From: DASYYE01 sp035946955
GTDB taxonomy: Bacteria > Actinomycetota > Actinomycetes > Streptosporangiales > Streptosporangiaceae
Reading direction: 5' to 3'
Assembly: GCA_035946955.1 (NCBI GenBank)
Contig: DASYYE010000593.1
Coordinates: forward strand, 1-19,516
DNA: 19,516 nt
In this document: piece by piece, positions 6,562 through 12,594 of the stretch
How the letters are laid out: each line of letters opens with the position of its first letter
Numbering within the stretch: position 1 is the stretch's first letter
Notes under the pieces: generated by a model
The model's input: the letters and a program-made list of their open reading frames with translations, nothing else
The model's database searches: none
What the model was told of the DNA's origin: nothing
Made by a program: the position numbers and the translations under genes

Positions 6562-6686
6562 GCAGTCCTCCGATCACACGAGCAGACCAGCCAATCCTGG
6601 CACCACCCCCGCAAGTCCGTGACAGTGAGTGGCGCCAGCGCGAGCGGGGACGCACGGCCGGGTTCCCAGCCCGCTGGCACCGCCGA

Positions 6687-7583
6687 TCAGGCCGCCACAG
6701 ACGTGAGGCGGGCAACTTCGTCGTGGGTGAGGCGCAACGCGCCAGCCGCCACATTGGCGGCCAGGTGAGCAGGGTCGCCGGTCCCGGGTATGGCCAGCAC
6801 GTGCCGCCCGCGGTGCAGCGTCCAGGCCAGGCAGACCTGTGCGGCGGTGGCCCCGTGCGCCCGCGCGACCGTGAGCACCTCCGCATGGTCGGTGCCGGTG
6901 GCACCGGCGTGCCGGCCTTCGCCAGCGATCGTGAAGTAGGGCACGAACGCGATGCCCTGCTCTCCGCAGGCATCCACGAACTCGTGCGCCTGGGCGCTTT
7001 CGCCAATGAAGTAGCGGTTCTGCACACACACCACGGGTGCGATGCCCTGGGCCTCGGCGAGCTGCTGCGGCGTCACACCGGAGACGCCCAGGTGCCGCAC
7101 CAGCCCCGCACGGCGCAGTTCGGCCAGGACACCGAAGTGCTCCGCGAGTGACGCCATGTCCTTCCGCACGCGCAGGTTCACGACATCGAGGTGGTCGCGG
7201 CCCAGCTGGCGCAGGTTCTCCTCGACCTGGCCGCGGAGCTGGTCGGGCCGGGCAGTGGGCAGCCACTCCCCCGACGGGTTCCGGCCCGGCCCGACCTTGG
7301 TGACGATGACGAGGCCGTCCGGGTATGGCGCGAGGGCCGAGTTGATCAGCTCATTGGCCGACCGGTACGAGGAGAAATAGAACGCGGCAGTGTCGATGTG
7401 GTTGACGCCGAGCCCCACCGCGCGGCGCAGCACTTCGATGGCGAGGGCACGGTCACGCGGGACGGCACCGGCCTCGAAGGGCCGGCCGGCCTGCGGCAGC
7501 CGCATCGCACCAAACCCGACCCGGTTCACAACCAGGTCGCCGAGTTCCCAGGTCCCCGCGGCCGCGGCGGTCGTGTTCCCCAT
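6687..7583 (-). CDS. aldo/keto reductase, YdbC (PdxI)-like
   Basis: About 298 residues from ATG 7583. Family features: LGDLVVNRVGFGAMRL near the N-terminus, HIDTAAFY with Asp64 and Tyr69 (catalytic Asp/Tyr), VTKVGPG with Lys96, LDVVNLRV, LVRHLGVSGVTPQQL, VCVQNRYF and LAIPGTGDPAHL. The position usually held by the catalytic His (L-H-x) reads N-L-R; from memory the same LDVVNLR occurs in E. coli YdbC, which acts on pyridoxal, so this looks like a subgroup trait rather than damage. It is a cytosolic NADPH-dependent carbonyl reductase; the substrate here is unproven. Start choice: the promoter overlaps ATG 7640, ruling that out. TTG 7592 has GGGGAGG with a 6-base spacer, while ATG 7583 is the conventional choice. 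The downstream gene is an SDR oxidoreductase. Confidence 0.9.
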   Translation of the reverse strand: MGNTTAAAAGTWELGDLVVNRVGFGAMRLPQAGRPFEAGAVPRDRALAIEVLRRAVGLGVNHIDTAAFYFSSYRSANELINSALAPYPDGLVIVTKVGPGRNPSGEWLPTARPDQLRGQVEENLRQLGRDHLDVVNLRVRKDMASLAEHFGVLAELRRAGLVRHLGVSGVTPQQLAEAQGIAPVVCVQNRYFIGESAQAHEFVDACGEQGIAFVPYFTIAGEGRHAGATGTDHAEVLTVARAHGATAAQVCLAWTLHRGRHVLAIPGTGDPAHLAANVAAGALRLTHDEVARLTSVAA

Positions 7584-7638
7584 GTCCGCCAAAGAGCCCC
7601 TCCCCGCAGTATGCACCCGCAGCATCAGGCACTCCCGC

Positions 7639-7668
7639 ATAATGCTATTGCGGATTGTCCTATGTCAA
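7639..7668 (-). promoter_or_regulatory. candidate sigma-70 promoter for the aldo/keto reductase
   Basis: On the minus strand a perfect TTGACA (7668-7663) is followed after 18 bases by CATTAT (7644-7639). Transcription would start near 7632, giving a leader of about 40-50 bases to the TTG/ATG start. It overlaps the upstream ATG at 7640, which therefore cannot be the translation start. Confidence 0.5.
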
Positions 7669-7782
7669 ACAACAGGCAGCCAAGAAGCGGGCATGCTATA
7701 ATTTAGAATTAGTTGACCCGTAGCCTTGGGCCGTGTTCGTTAGTTTCAATAATAATGAATCGCCAGGCATGCGGTAACTTAT

Positions 7783-7811
7783 TTGACGGAACCCACCCCC
7801 GGTCTCATCCT
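7783..7811 (+). promoter_or_regulatory. candidate promoter for the GNAT gene
   Basis: TTGACG (7783-7788) and CATCCT (7806-7811) are separated by 17 bases; the start codon is at 7849. The -10 is weak. The surrounding 7641-7800 region is the most AT-rich part of the window and serves two divergent genes; a TATAAT at 7697-7702 has no matching -35. Confidence 0.3.
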
Positions 7812-7848
7812 GGAACAGCCATATTCCGTGCCGCCAGGGAGGACAGGG

Positions 7849-8403
7849 ATGGCGCAGCCCCCGGAGTTCCATACCGTCTGGACAGACAGGCTGCTGATGC
7901 GGCGCTGGCTGGAGTCCGACCGTGAGCCGTTCGCAGCTCTCAATTCGGACCCGGAGACGATGCGGTTCTTTCCCGAAACGCTGGACCGGGCCGCCAGCGA
8001 CGCCTTTGTGGACCGGATGGAGGCCGGGTTCGACCAGCGCGGCTACGGCCTCTGGGCACTGGAGGTCCGGGACACCGGTGAGTTCATCGGTTTCACCGGG
8101 CTCAACCCAATGCCCGATAACGTGCCCGGCGCTGGAGGCCTGGAAGTCGGCTGGCGGCTCGCCAAACAGGCGTGGCACAACGGGTACGCGACCGAGGCGG
8201 CCAAGGCCTCGCTGACAGTGGCTTTCGAGGGCCTCGGCCTTGCCGAGGTCTGGTCCATGACCGCCGTGCTCAACGAGCCATCGCAGGCGGTGATGCGGCG
8301 TATCGGGATGACCGAGGTCGCCAGGTTCGAGCACCCCAGGGTCCCGCTGGGCCACCCAGTACGGCCGCACGTGACCTACCACCTGGCCCGGCCGTCTGCC
8401 TGA
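7849..8403 (+). CDS. GNAT family N-acetyltransferase (RimJ/RimL-like)
   Basis: A 184-residue acetyltransferase. It opens with a strand typical of the RimJ/RimL group, VWTDRLLMRRWLESD, then GFTGL, and the acetyl-CoA site: GWRLAKQAWHNGYATEA (101-117), where the usual Q/R-x-x-G-x-G/A loop is KQAWHNGYA. The C-terminal NEPSQAVMRRIGM (142-154) is the usual Asn...Ser-x-x-V-x-x-x-x-G-F/M motif. Such enzymes acetylate N-terminal amines of ribosomal proteins, antibiotics or small amines; the acceptor is not predictable. ATG 7849 has GGAGG in GGGAGGACAGGG just upstream. An extension to 7783 would begin inside the promoter and lacks domain content. It is divergent from the aldo/keto reductase and convergent with the serine hydrolase gene, 38 bases apart. 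Confidence 0.92.
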   Translation: MAQPPEFHTVWTDRLLMRRWLESDREPFAALNSDPETMRFFPETLDRAASDAFVDRMEAGFDQRGYGLWALEVRDTGEFIGFTGLNPMPDNVPGAGGLEVGWRLAKQAWHNGYATEAAKASLTVAFEGLGLAEVWSMTAVLNEPSQAVMRRIGMTEVARFEHPRVPLGHPVRPHVTYHLARPSA

Positions 8404-8441
8404 GTGGGCCGCAGGTGGTCTCGGCATTGCCGCCCACCAGG

Positions 8442-9101
8442 TCAGGACCCTCCCTGCGCCATGTCGGCCAGGAAACCCGCCACCGCGTCGCGGATCTCCG
8501 GCGTACCGGGGATGACATGGCCGCCGGAGTGCTCCAGCACGATCGGTGAGTCGAACTCAGCCGCGAGCAGCCTGGAAGACGCCGGGGACACGACCGGGTC
8601 GCGGCGCGACATGATGTGGACAGACGGGAGGGCGAAACTCTCCCTGGCAGCGAACAGCCCGGCGTGGGCTGGGGAGTCGCTGCGGAACCCGCTCACCATG
8701 ATGGCGAACCGGAACGCCAGTGGCTGCTGCGCGGTCGTGCGCCCGTCAGGGGCGCGCATCCCGGCAAGCAGCGCCGTCAGCGCGGCGCCCTGGCTAAAGC
8801 CGAACACCCCGTCGAACGACTGCTGACCGAACAGGCCAATGGCCCAATCCCGGGTGCGCTCCCAGCCACGGAAGCCACGGTGCCACCAGCCGTAGTCACC
8901 CTGGGTGAGCGATGGGGCGTCGACGTAGACGAACTCGGCTGCCGACGACGACTTGGTGCCGTCCAGCAAGGGCTTCATCTGGGCGCGCAGCACCTCAGTG
9001 CTGCCGTGGTAGCCGTGCAGGCAGAGGACGCGGAGTTTGACGCTGTTTATCTCGCTCGCCTCCGAGGCGCCTGGGGTGCGGCCTGAACTGGGGGACCACA
9101 T
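8442..9101 (-). CDS. FSH1/OVCA2-type serine hydrolase (alpha/beta hydrolase)
   Basis: A 219-residue alpha/beta hydrolase of the serine hydrolase FSH family. The first strand and oxyanion loop are LRVLCLHGYHGS (23-34). YVDAPSLTQGDYGWWHRG is characteristic of the family. The nucleophile elbow GFSQGAALTALLAG has Ser103. Asp168 in SRRDPVVS and His195 in SGGHVIPG complete the triad. Fungal and animal relatives are esterases acting on short or medium acyl esters; the bacterial role is largely unknown. Start ATG 9101 has TTGGAG with a short spacer. The longer in-frame start at 9158 would lie inside the large palindrome at 9124-9172 and is rejected. It lies downstream of the GlcG/HbpS-like gene on the same strand, separated by that palindrome. 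Confidence 0.9.
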   Translation of the reverse strand: MWSPSSGRTPGASEASEINSVKLRVLCLHGYHGSTEVLRAQMKPLLDGTKSSSAAEFVYVDAPSLTQGDYGWWHRGFRGWERTRDWAIGLFGQQSFDGVFGFSQGAALTALLAGMRAPDGRTTAQQPLAFRFAIMVSGFRSDSPAHAGLFAARESFALPSVHIMSRRDPVVSPASSRLLAAEFDSPIVLEHSGGHVIPGTPEIRDAVAGFLADMAQGGS

Positions 9102-9123
9102 AGGTGCTCCAAGATCGACTTCA

Positions 9124-9172
9124 TAGCGGTCCAGTTTTTGGCCCCCCTGGGGGGCCAAAAACTGAACCGCTA
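9124..9172 (-). terminator. 49-bp near-perfect palindrome, copy 1 of a repeated hairpin
   Basis: The arms 9124-9147 and 9149-9172 pair over 24 positions around T9148. The one imperfect pair (9131/9165) is C-A if the plus strand is transcribed but U-G if the minus strand is, so the hairpin is fully paired only in the direction of the flanking minus-strand genes. It lies 46 bases after the GlcG/HbpS-like stop. The core GGTTCAGTTT..TGGCCC is shared with the palindrome at 15456-15503. A terminator is the simplest reading. It could also be a REP/MITE-like element. Confidence 0.75.
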
Positions 9173-9217
9173 ACGGTTGTCCACAACGGGGGGGTAAGTG
9201 GCGGGGTCCGGGGTCCT

Positions 9218-9625
9218 TCAGAGGGCGGACTTGGCCGCCTCGGCGACCTGGTTGTCGTGGTCCGGGTAGCCGCCACCAACCCCGACCGCGCCGAGCACAC
9301 GGCCATCAGGCCCCAGGATCGGGACTCCGCCGCCGACAAAGGCGAGGCCGTCACGGAAACCCGCTTCGATCCCGTACATGGGTGCGCCGGGCTGGACCGC
9401 CCCGGCGAGGTCGCGGGTTGGCTGTGCGAACAGCACCGAGGTGCGGGCCTTGGCCTGGCTCGCCTCCACGCTGGCCAGGGCGGCCCCATCCATCCGGGAC
9501 ACCGACACCAGGTGCGCGCCCGCGTCGACGATGCTGATCGTGAAAGCGATGCCGAGTTCCTTGGCCTTGGCCTTGCCCGCTTCGATCGCGGCGTTGGCGC
9601 GGTCCAGGGTGATCGTGCTTGGCAT
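9218..9625 (-). CDS. GlcG/HbpS family protein (DUF336-type, heme-binding-like)
   Basis: A 135-residue protein of the GlcG/HbpS family. It has the N-terminal helix LDRANAAIEAGKAKAKELG, the strand ISIVDAGAHLVSVSRMDGA, the helix with A...A..KARTSV, and the glycine-rich end GGGVPIL, VGVGGGYPDHDNQVAEAA. The family includes Streptomyces HbpS, a secreted octameric heme-binding sensor, and GlcG proteins next to glycolate genes. This one has no signal peptide, so it is probably cytosolic and not a SenS partner; no senS/senR genes are nearby. Start ATG 9625 has AGGAGG at 9642-9637, 11 bases away (a little long). It is divergent from a LysR regulator across 118 bases, the classic layout for LysR control. 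Confidence 0.9.
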   Translation of the reverse strand: MPSTITLDRANAAIEAGKAKAKELGIAFTISIVDAGAHLVSVSRMDGAALASVEASQAKARTSVLFAQPTRDLAGAVQPGAPMYGIEAGFRDGLAFVGGGVPILGPDGRVLGAVGVGGGYPDHDNQVAEAAKSAL

Positions 9626-9674
9626 GGTTGCGGATGCCTCCTGACTGGGGTTCTGCCACCGGGTCCGGCGACCT

Positions 9675-9721
9675 TGACCATGGTCGGTCAGGCATTGTCA
9701 TGTGTCCAACAAATAGTTTGT
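9675..9721. promoter_or_regulatory. divergent control region with candidate LysR-type sites
   Basis: Three dyads lie between the HbpS-like and LysR genes. TGACC-N6-GGTCA (9675-9690) contains the palindrome GACCATGGTC. TTG-N9-CAA (9695-9709) contains T-N11-A, the LysR box form. ACAAA-N3-TTTGT lies at 9709-9721. Which of them is bound is unknown. The last two abut and may form a bipartite recognition/activation site. Confidence 0.4.
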
Positions 9722-9743
9722 CTAGCTCTGATAACTTCTCTGC

Positions 9744-10667
9744 ATGTCGATATCACTGCGCCAACTGGAGTACTTCGTGGCCGTGGTGGACGAGGGCTCT
9801 TTCACCCGGGCTGCTGAGCTGCTGCACGTCAGCCAGCCGGGGTTGTCGCACCAGATCATGGCCCTGGAACGTGAGCTCGGCGGACCGCTGCTGGAACGCC
9901 TGCCACGCAAGGTCCGGCTGACCCCAGCAGGGCGGACCGCGCTCCCCCACGCGCGGGCGAGCATCGCGCACGCACAGCGGACCGCCATGGCGGCCCGCCG
10001 CGCCTCCGGCGTGGAGACCGGGGAACTGCACGTCGGAACCTTGTTCTCGATCAGCACCGGGATCCTGCCCGCTGCCCTGCGGATCTGGCGGAGCAGCTAC
10101 CCCGAGCTGCAGGTCCACCTCGTGGAGTTCCGCCATACCGAGGACCTCATCGCGGGCATGGAGGCAGGGCAGGCAGACGTCGCGGTCGGCCCGGCCCCGG
10201 CGGGCTGGGAGGGCCCGGTAGCCGAGATCGGGACCGAGGAGTTCGTGGTGGTCGCCGGTGCCGACGCCGGCCTGGCGGCCGACCCCCCGGTGGTCCGCAT
10301 GACCGACCTGGCCGGGCGTGAATGGGTGCACTTCACCAAGCCGAGCGGCCTGTCGGAGATCTTCGAGCGGGCCTGCGCGGGCGCTGGGTTCCAGCCCCGC
10401 GTGTCGGTGCGCACCGAGCAGGGCCCGTCAGCGCTGAACCTGGCCCGGGCCGGCCTCGGCCTGGCACTGGTGCCGGGCAATATCGTGCCGCCGCACTTCG
10501 ACGGCACGATGCTCCGCCCGGACCCGCCGGTCCTGCGGCCGCTGTCGGTCTACACACGGGTCCGGCCCGACCCCATCACCGCCGCGTTCGTCTCGGCAAT
10601 CGCGGCCGGAACCCTCGTGACACCACCCCACATCCTCGACAGGCTAGGGCCGTTGCCCACGGTGTGA
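9744..10667 (+). CDS. LysR family transcriptional regulator
   Basis: A 307-residue LTTR. The N-terminal winged helix-turn-helix occupies 1-62: LRQLEYFVAVVDEGSFTRAA, then ELLHVSQPGLSHQIMALERELGGPLLERL..VRLTPAG. A linker helix follows (about 65-90), then the periplasmic-binding-protein-like effector domain (about 93-298) with GELHVGTLFSISTGILPAAL, LIAGMEAGQADVAVG, EEFVVVAG and LARAGLGLALVPGNIV. LTTRs act as tetramers and usually control the divergent neighbour and themselves; here that neighbour is the GlcG/HbpS-like gene. The ligand is unknown. The -10 region for this gene probably lies within 9720-9735 (TGATAAC), making a short leader; no clear Shine-Dalgarno precedes ATG 9744. Confidence 0.95.
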   Translation: MSISLRQLEYFVAVVDEGSFTRAAELLHVSQPGLSHQIMALERELGGPLLERLPRKVRLTPAGRTALPHARASIAHAQRTAMAARRASGVETGELHVGTLFSISTGILPAALRIWRSSYPELQVHLVEFRHTEDLIAGMEAGQADVAVGPAPAGWEGPVAEIGTEEFVVVAGADAGLAADPPVVRMTDLAGREWVHFTKPSGLSEIFERACAGAGFQPRVSVRTEQGPSALNLARAGLGLALVPGNIVPPHFDGTMLRPDPPVLRPLSVYTRVRPDPITAAFVSAIAAGTLVTPPHILDRLGPLPTV

Positions 10668-10752
10668 GCCGTGCGTGGTCGGCCGGTGCTGGCACGACGC
10701 GGTGGGGGCTCAGGGGACTTCCGCGCCGACGCGGGAGAATCTCTGGCCGGGA

Positions 10753-10780
10753 GCAACCTCGCGGGCCGGTGGTTCGTACT
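10753..10780 (+). promoter_or_regulatory. candidate ECF-type promoter upstream of the SigE-like sigma gene
   Basis: GCAACC (10753-10758) and CGTACT (10775-10780) are 16 bases apart, matching the general AAC -35 and CGT -10 of ECF promoters, and suggest autoregulation. A TTGACA at 10780-10785 has no usable -10 before the start codon. Confidence 0.35.
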
Positions 10781-10807
10781 TGACAGGCGACGGAAGGGAG
10801 TCGCCGG

Positions 10808-11323
10808 ATGCAGCCGGACCGGGGCATAGAAGACCTGGAGCAGTTCCTCGCCGAGCGCGGCAGGCCGCTGTTGCGGACCGCGGTGCTGCTGGCGGGGAGC
10901 AAGGAGGGCGGCGAAGACCTCCTGCAGGAGGCGCTGGTACGGCTGTTGCGGCAGTGGCGCTCTATCGCGGGCAGCCCCGAGGGTTACCTGCGGCAGACCC
11001 TGTACCACCTGGCCTTTGACGGGTGGCGCCGGGAGCGGCGGCGGCGTGAGCGGCTGCGGCTGCTCCAGGCGTCCGAGAGGGGACCACTCGCGGATACCTC
11101 CAGCCAGGTCGACCTGCGCGACGCGATGGCCCGGCTGCTCCGGCAACTCCCCGCGCGCCAGCGCGCCGTCATCGTCGCGCGGTACTGGGAAGAACGGAGC
11201 GAGTCAGAGACAGCCGAAATACTCGGCTGCTCGGTCGGCACCGTGAAATCAACCACCTCACGCGGGCTCGCCAAGATGCGAGAACTCAGCGAGTCCTGGG
11301 ACAGCGCGGAACACATCCGGTGA
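10808..11323 (+). CDS. SigE-family ECF RNA polymerase sigma factor
   Basis: A 171-residue sigma factor with the usual ECF size. Region 2 is at about 15-80: LLRTAVLLAGSKEGGEDLLQ, ALVRLLRQW, GYLRQTLYHLAFDGWRRER. Region 4 is at about 105-160: LPARQRAVIVARYWEERSES, then TAEILGCSVGTVKSTTSRGL as the recognition helix-turn-helix. This matches the actinobacterial SigE family (TIGR02983-type). ATG 10808 follows GGAAGGGAG. The next gene begins 13 bases after the stop and encodes a membrane protein, so this is a sigma/regulator operon. The signal and regulon are unknown; the secreted acylase and exporter downstream are possible but unproven members. Confidence 0.93.
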   Translation: MQPDRGIEDLEQFLAERGRPLLRTAVLLAGSKEGGEDLLQEALVRLLRQWRSIAGSPEGYLRQTLYHLAFDGWRRERRRRERLRLLQASERGPLADTSSQVDLRDAMARLLRQLPARQRAVIVARYWEERSESETAEILGCSVGTVKSTTSRGLAKMRELSESWDSAEHIR

Positions 11324-11336
11324 GAGGAAGGACACC

Positions 11337-12308
11337 ATGAGTACAGACCTCGAACGGGTGCTCCGCGAAGGCATGGAGCGGTTCACCCACGACGTGCAAC
11401 TCCGCCCCGGGCTGGCCCACCAGGCCGCCCGGGTCCGCCAGCGCCAGCGGCAGCGGCGCCTAGCCTTGGCCACGACCGCGGCCGGGACCGCCGCGGTCAC
11501 CGCCGCGGCGGTCCTGGCCGTGGTCACAGGAGGCCCAGGCGTCAGCCCAAGCCGCATCCTGACAACTGCCTACGTGGCCCGCAACATGGAGCGTGCCCTG
11601 GCGAAGCCGATGATCGAATACACCAGGTCCAGCTTCACCCCTGCGATGACGGCCAACATCTTGATAGACCCCGGCCGGCCGCCGGCCTGGTTCAGTCCGC
11701 AGTGGGACGTCCGGACAAAGACCGGCGGGCTGTACCAGACCAATGGCGTCAACGGCACCATACTGATGCAGGAAGCGGCCTTCACAGCCTCCGGGCGGCG
11801 TGTCTTCACCTGGGAGGACTACTACACCCCCACCAAGGACACCACCACCACGGTGATCGATGCGAACGCGACCTGGTGGCGGCAGGTGTTCCCGGAGCAC
11901 CCCGAGGGAAGCCCAGCAGCCGCCGGCCAGGCCCCGTGCGGCTTTGTGGCTCCCGCCAGCAGAGGCGACACCGTCGGGGAGTTCTCCCCATCCTTCATCC
12001 GGCGCGAACTTGCCTGTGGGGGCTACAGAGTCACCGGCCACCAGTTCGTGAACGGGCGTGATGCCCTCAAGCTCGTGCAGCAAGGGCTGGGACAGAGCAG
12101 CCTCTACGGCATCACGCTGTGGGTGGACCCCGTTACCTACCTGCCCCTGCGTGCTCTGCAGACCCACACCGCCGGGCTGTATGGGCAGCCCTTGAAAATA
12201 GCCATCCAGACCGACTTCCACTGGCTCCCCGCCACGCCCGCACGCCTGCGGGCACTGCAGGTCGTGGTCCCGGCCGGGTACAAACACGTCCGGCCGCCCG
12301 CGCCCTGA
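11337..12308 (+). CDS. single-pass membrane protein, putative anti-sigma partner of the SigE-like factor
   Basis: A 323-residue protein. Residues 1-41 are cytoplasmic and very Arg/Gln-rich (RVRQRQRQRR at 32-41), 42-64 form one transmembrane helix, and 65-323 would be outside the membrane. The outer part holds only two cysteines, Cys201 and Cys227, a possible disulfide, and a C-terminal stretch (FVNGRDALKLVQ, LWVDPVTYLPLRA, DFHWLPAT) whose strand pattern recalls LolA/RseB-like domains; that resemblance is inference. No zinc anti-sigma HxxxCxxC motif is present, so any sigma binding would use the short basic tail. The start has AGGAAGG with a good spacer, 13 bases after the sigma stop. Tandem hairpins follow the gene. 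Confidence 0.8.
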   Translation: MSTDLERVLREGMERFTHDVQLRPGLAHQAARVRQRQRQRRLALATTAAGTAAVTAAAVLAVVTGGPGVSPSRILTTAYVARNMERALAKPMIEYTRSSFTPAMTANILIDPGRPPAWFSPQWDVRTKTGGLYQTNGVNGTILMQEAAFTASGRRVFTWEDYYTPTKDTTTTVIDANATWWRQVFPEHPEGSPAAAGQAPCGFVAPASRGDTVGEFSPSFIRRELACGGYRVTGHQFVNGRDALKLVQQGLGQSSLYGITLWVDPVTYLPLRALQTHTAGLYGQPLKIAIQTDFHWLPATPARLRALQVVVPAGYKHVRPPAP

Positions 12309-12324
12309 CCAGGGGGTATGGCGG

Positions 12325-12389
12325 CGGGCTGGCAACCAGCCCGTGAGAAAGCCGGCGGCGCACATCGGCGATGTGCGCCGCTGGCTTTC
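12325..12389 (+). terminator. tandem hairpin terminator after the sigma/membrane-protein operon
   Basis: Two hairpins in a row. CGGGCTGG (12325-12332) pairs with CCAGCCCG (12336-12343) around CAA. Then a 20-bp stem forms from 12347-12366 and 12370-12389 around GGC. The only non-Watson-Crick pair of the long stem, G12354/T12382, is a G-U wobble in the plus-strand RNA, the direction of the upstream operon. There is no U-tract. Confidence 0.7.
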
Positions 12390-12594
12390 CGCCATGCATG
12401 CCTGTTCCGGACAGGCTCCGCATAAACCCAGCCATGGCTGCGGCAAGGACACAGTGGTGCCGGGCCGCTACTGAACGAGCCGGGCAGCCACCGGCGCTGC
12501 GGCCGTAAGGGACGGAACCAGCGCTCGTAGCAGCCACACTGCCCAATTCGTTAGGAAACTGGCCAGTAACAAGGGGGTCCCATCTCAGCGCCTG

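Noticed and set aside
7697..7702. Perfect TATAAT upstream of the GNAT gene
   Set aside because: No acceptable -35 at 16-18 bases on the plus strand, and it is far from the start codon.
8404..8438. Possible bidirectional terminator between the convergent GNAT and hydrolase genes
   Set aside because: Only 5-6 bp stems (GTGGGC/GCCCAC or GGTGG/CCACC) with loops of 15-22 bases; not distinguishable from chance in GC-rich DNA.
9102..9158. N-terminal extension of the FSH1-type hydrolase
   Set aside because: The TTG start would lie inside the palindrome and lacks a ribosome binding site. ATG 9101 has a GGAG and fits the family.
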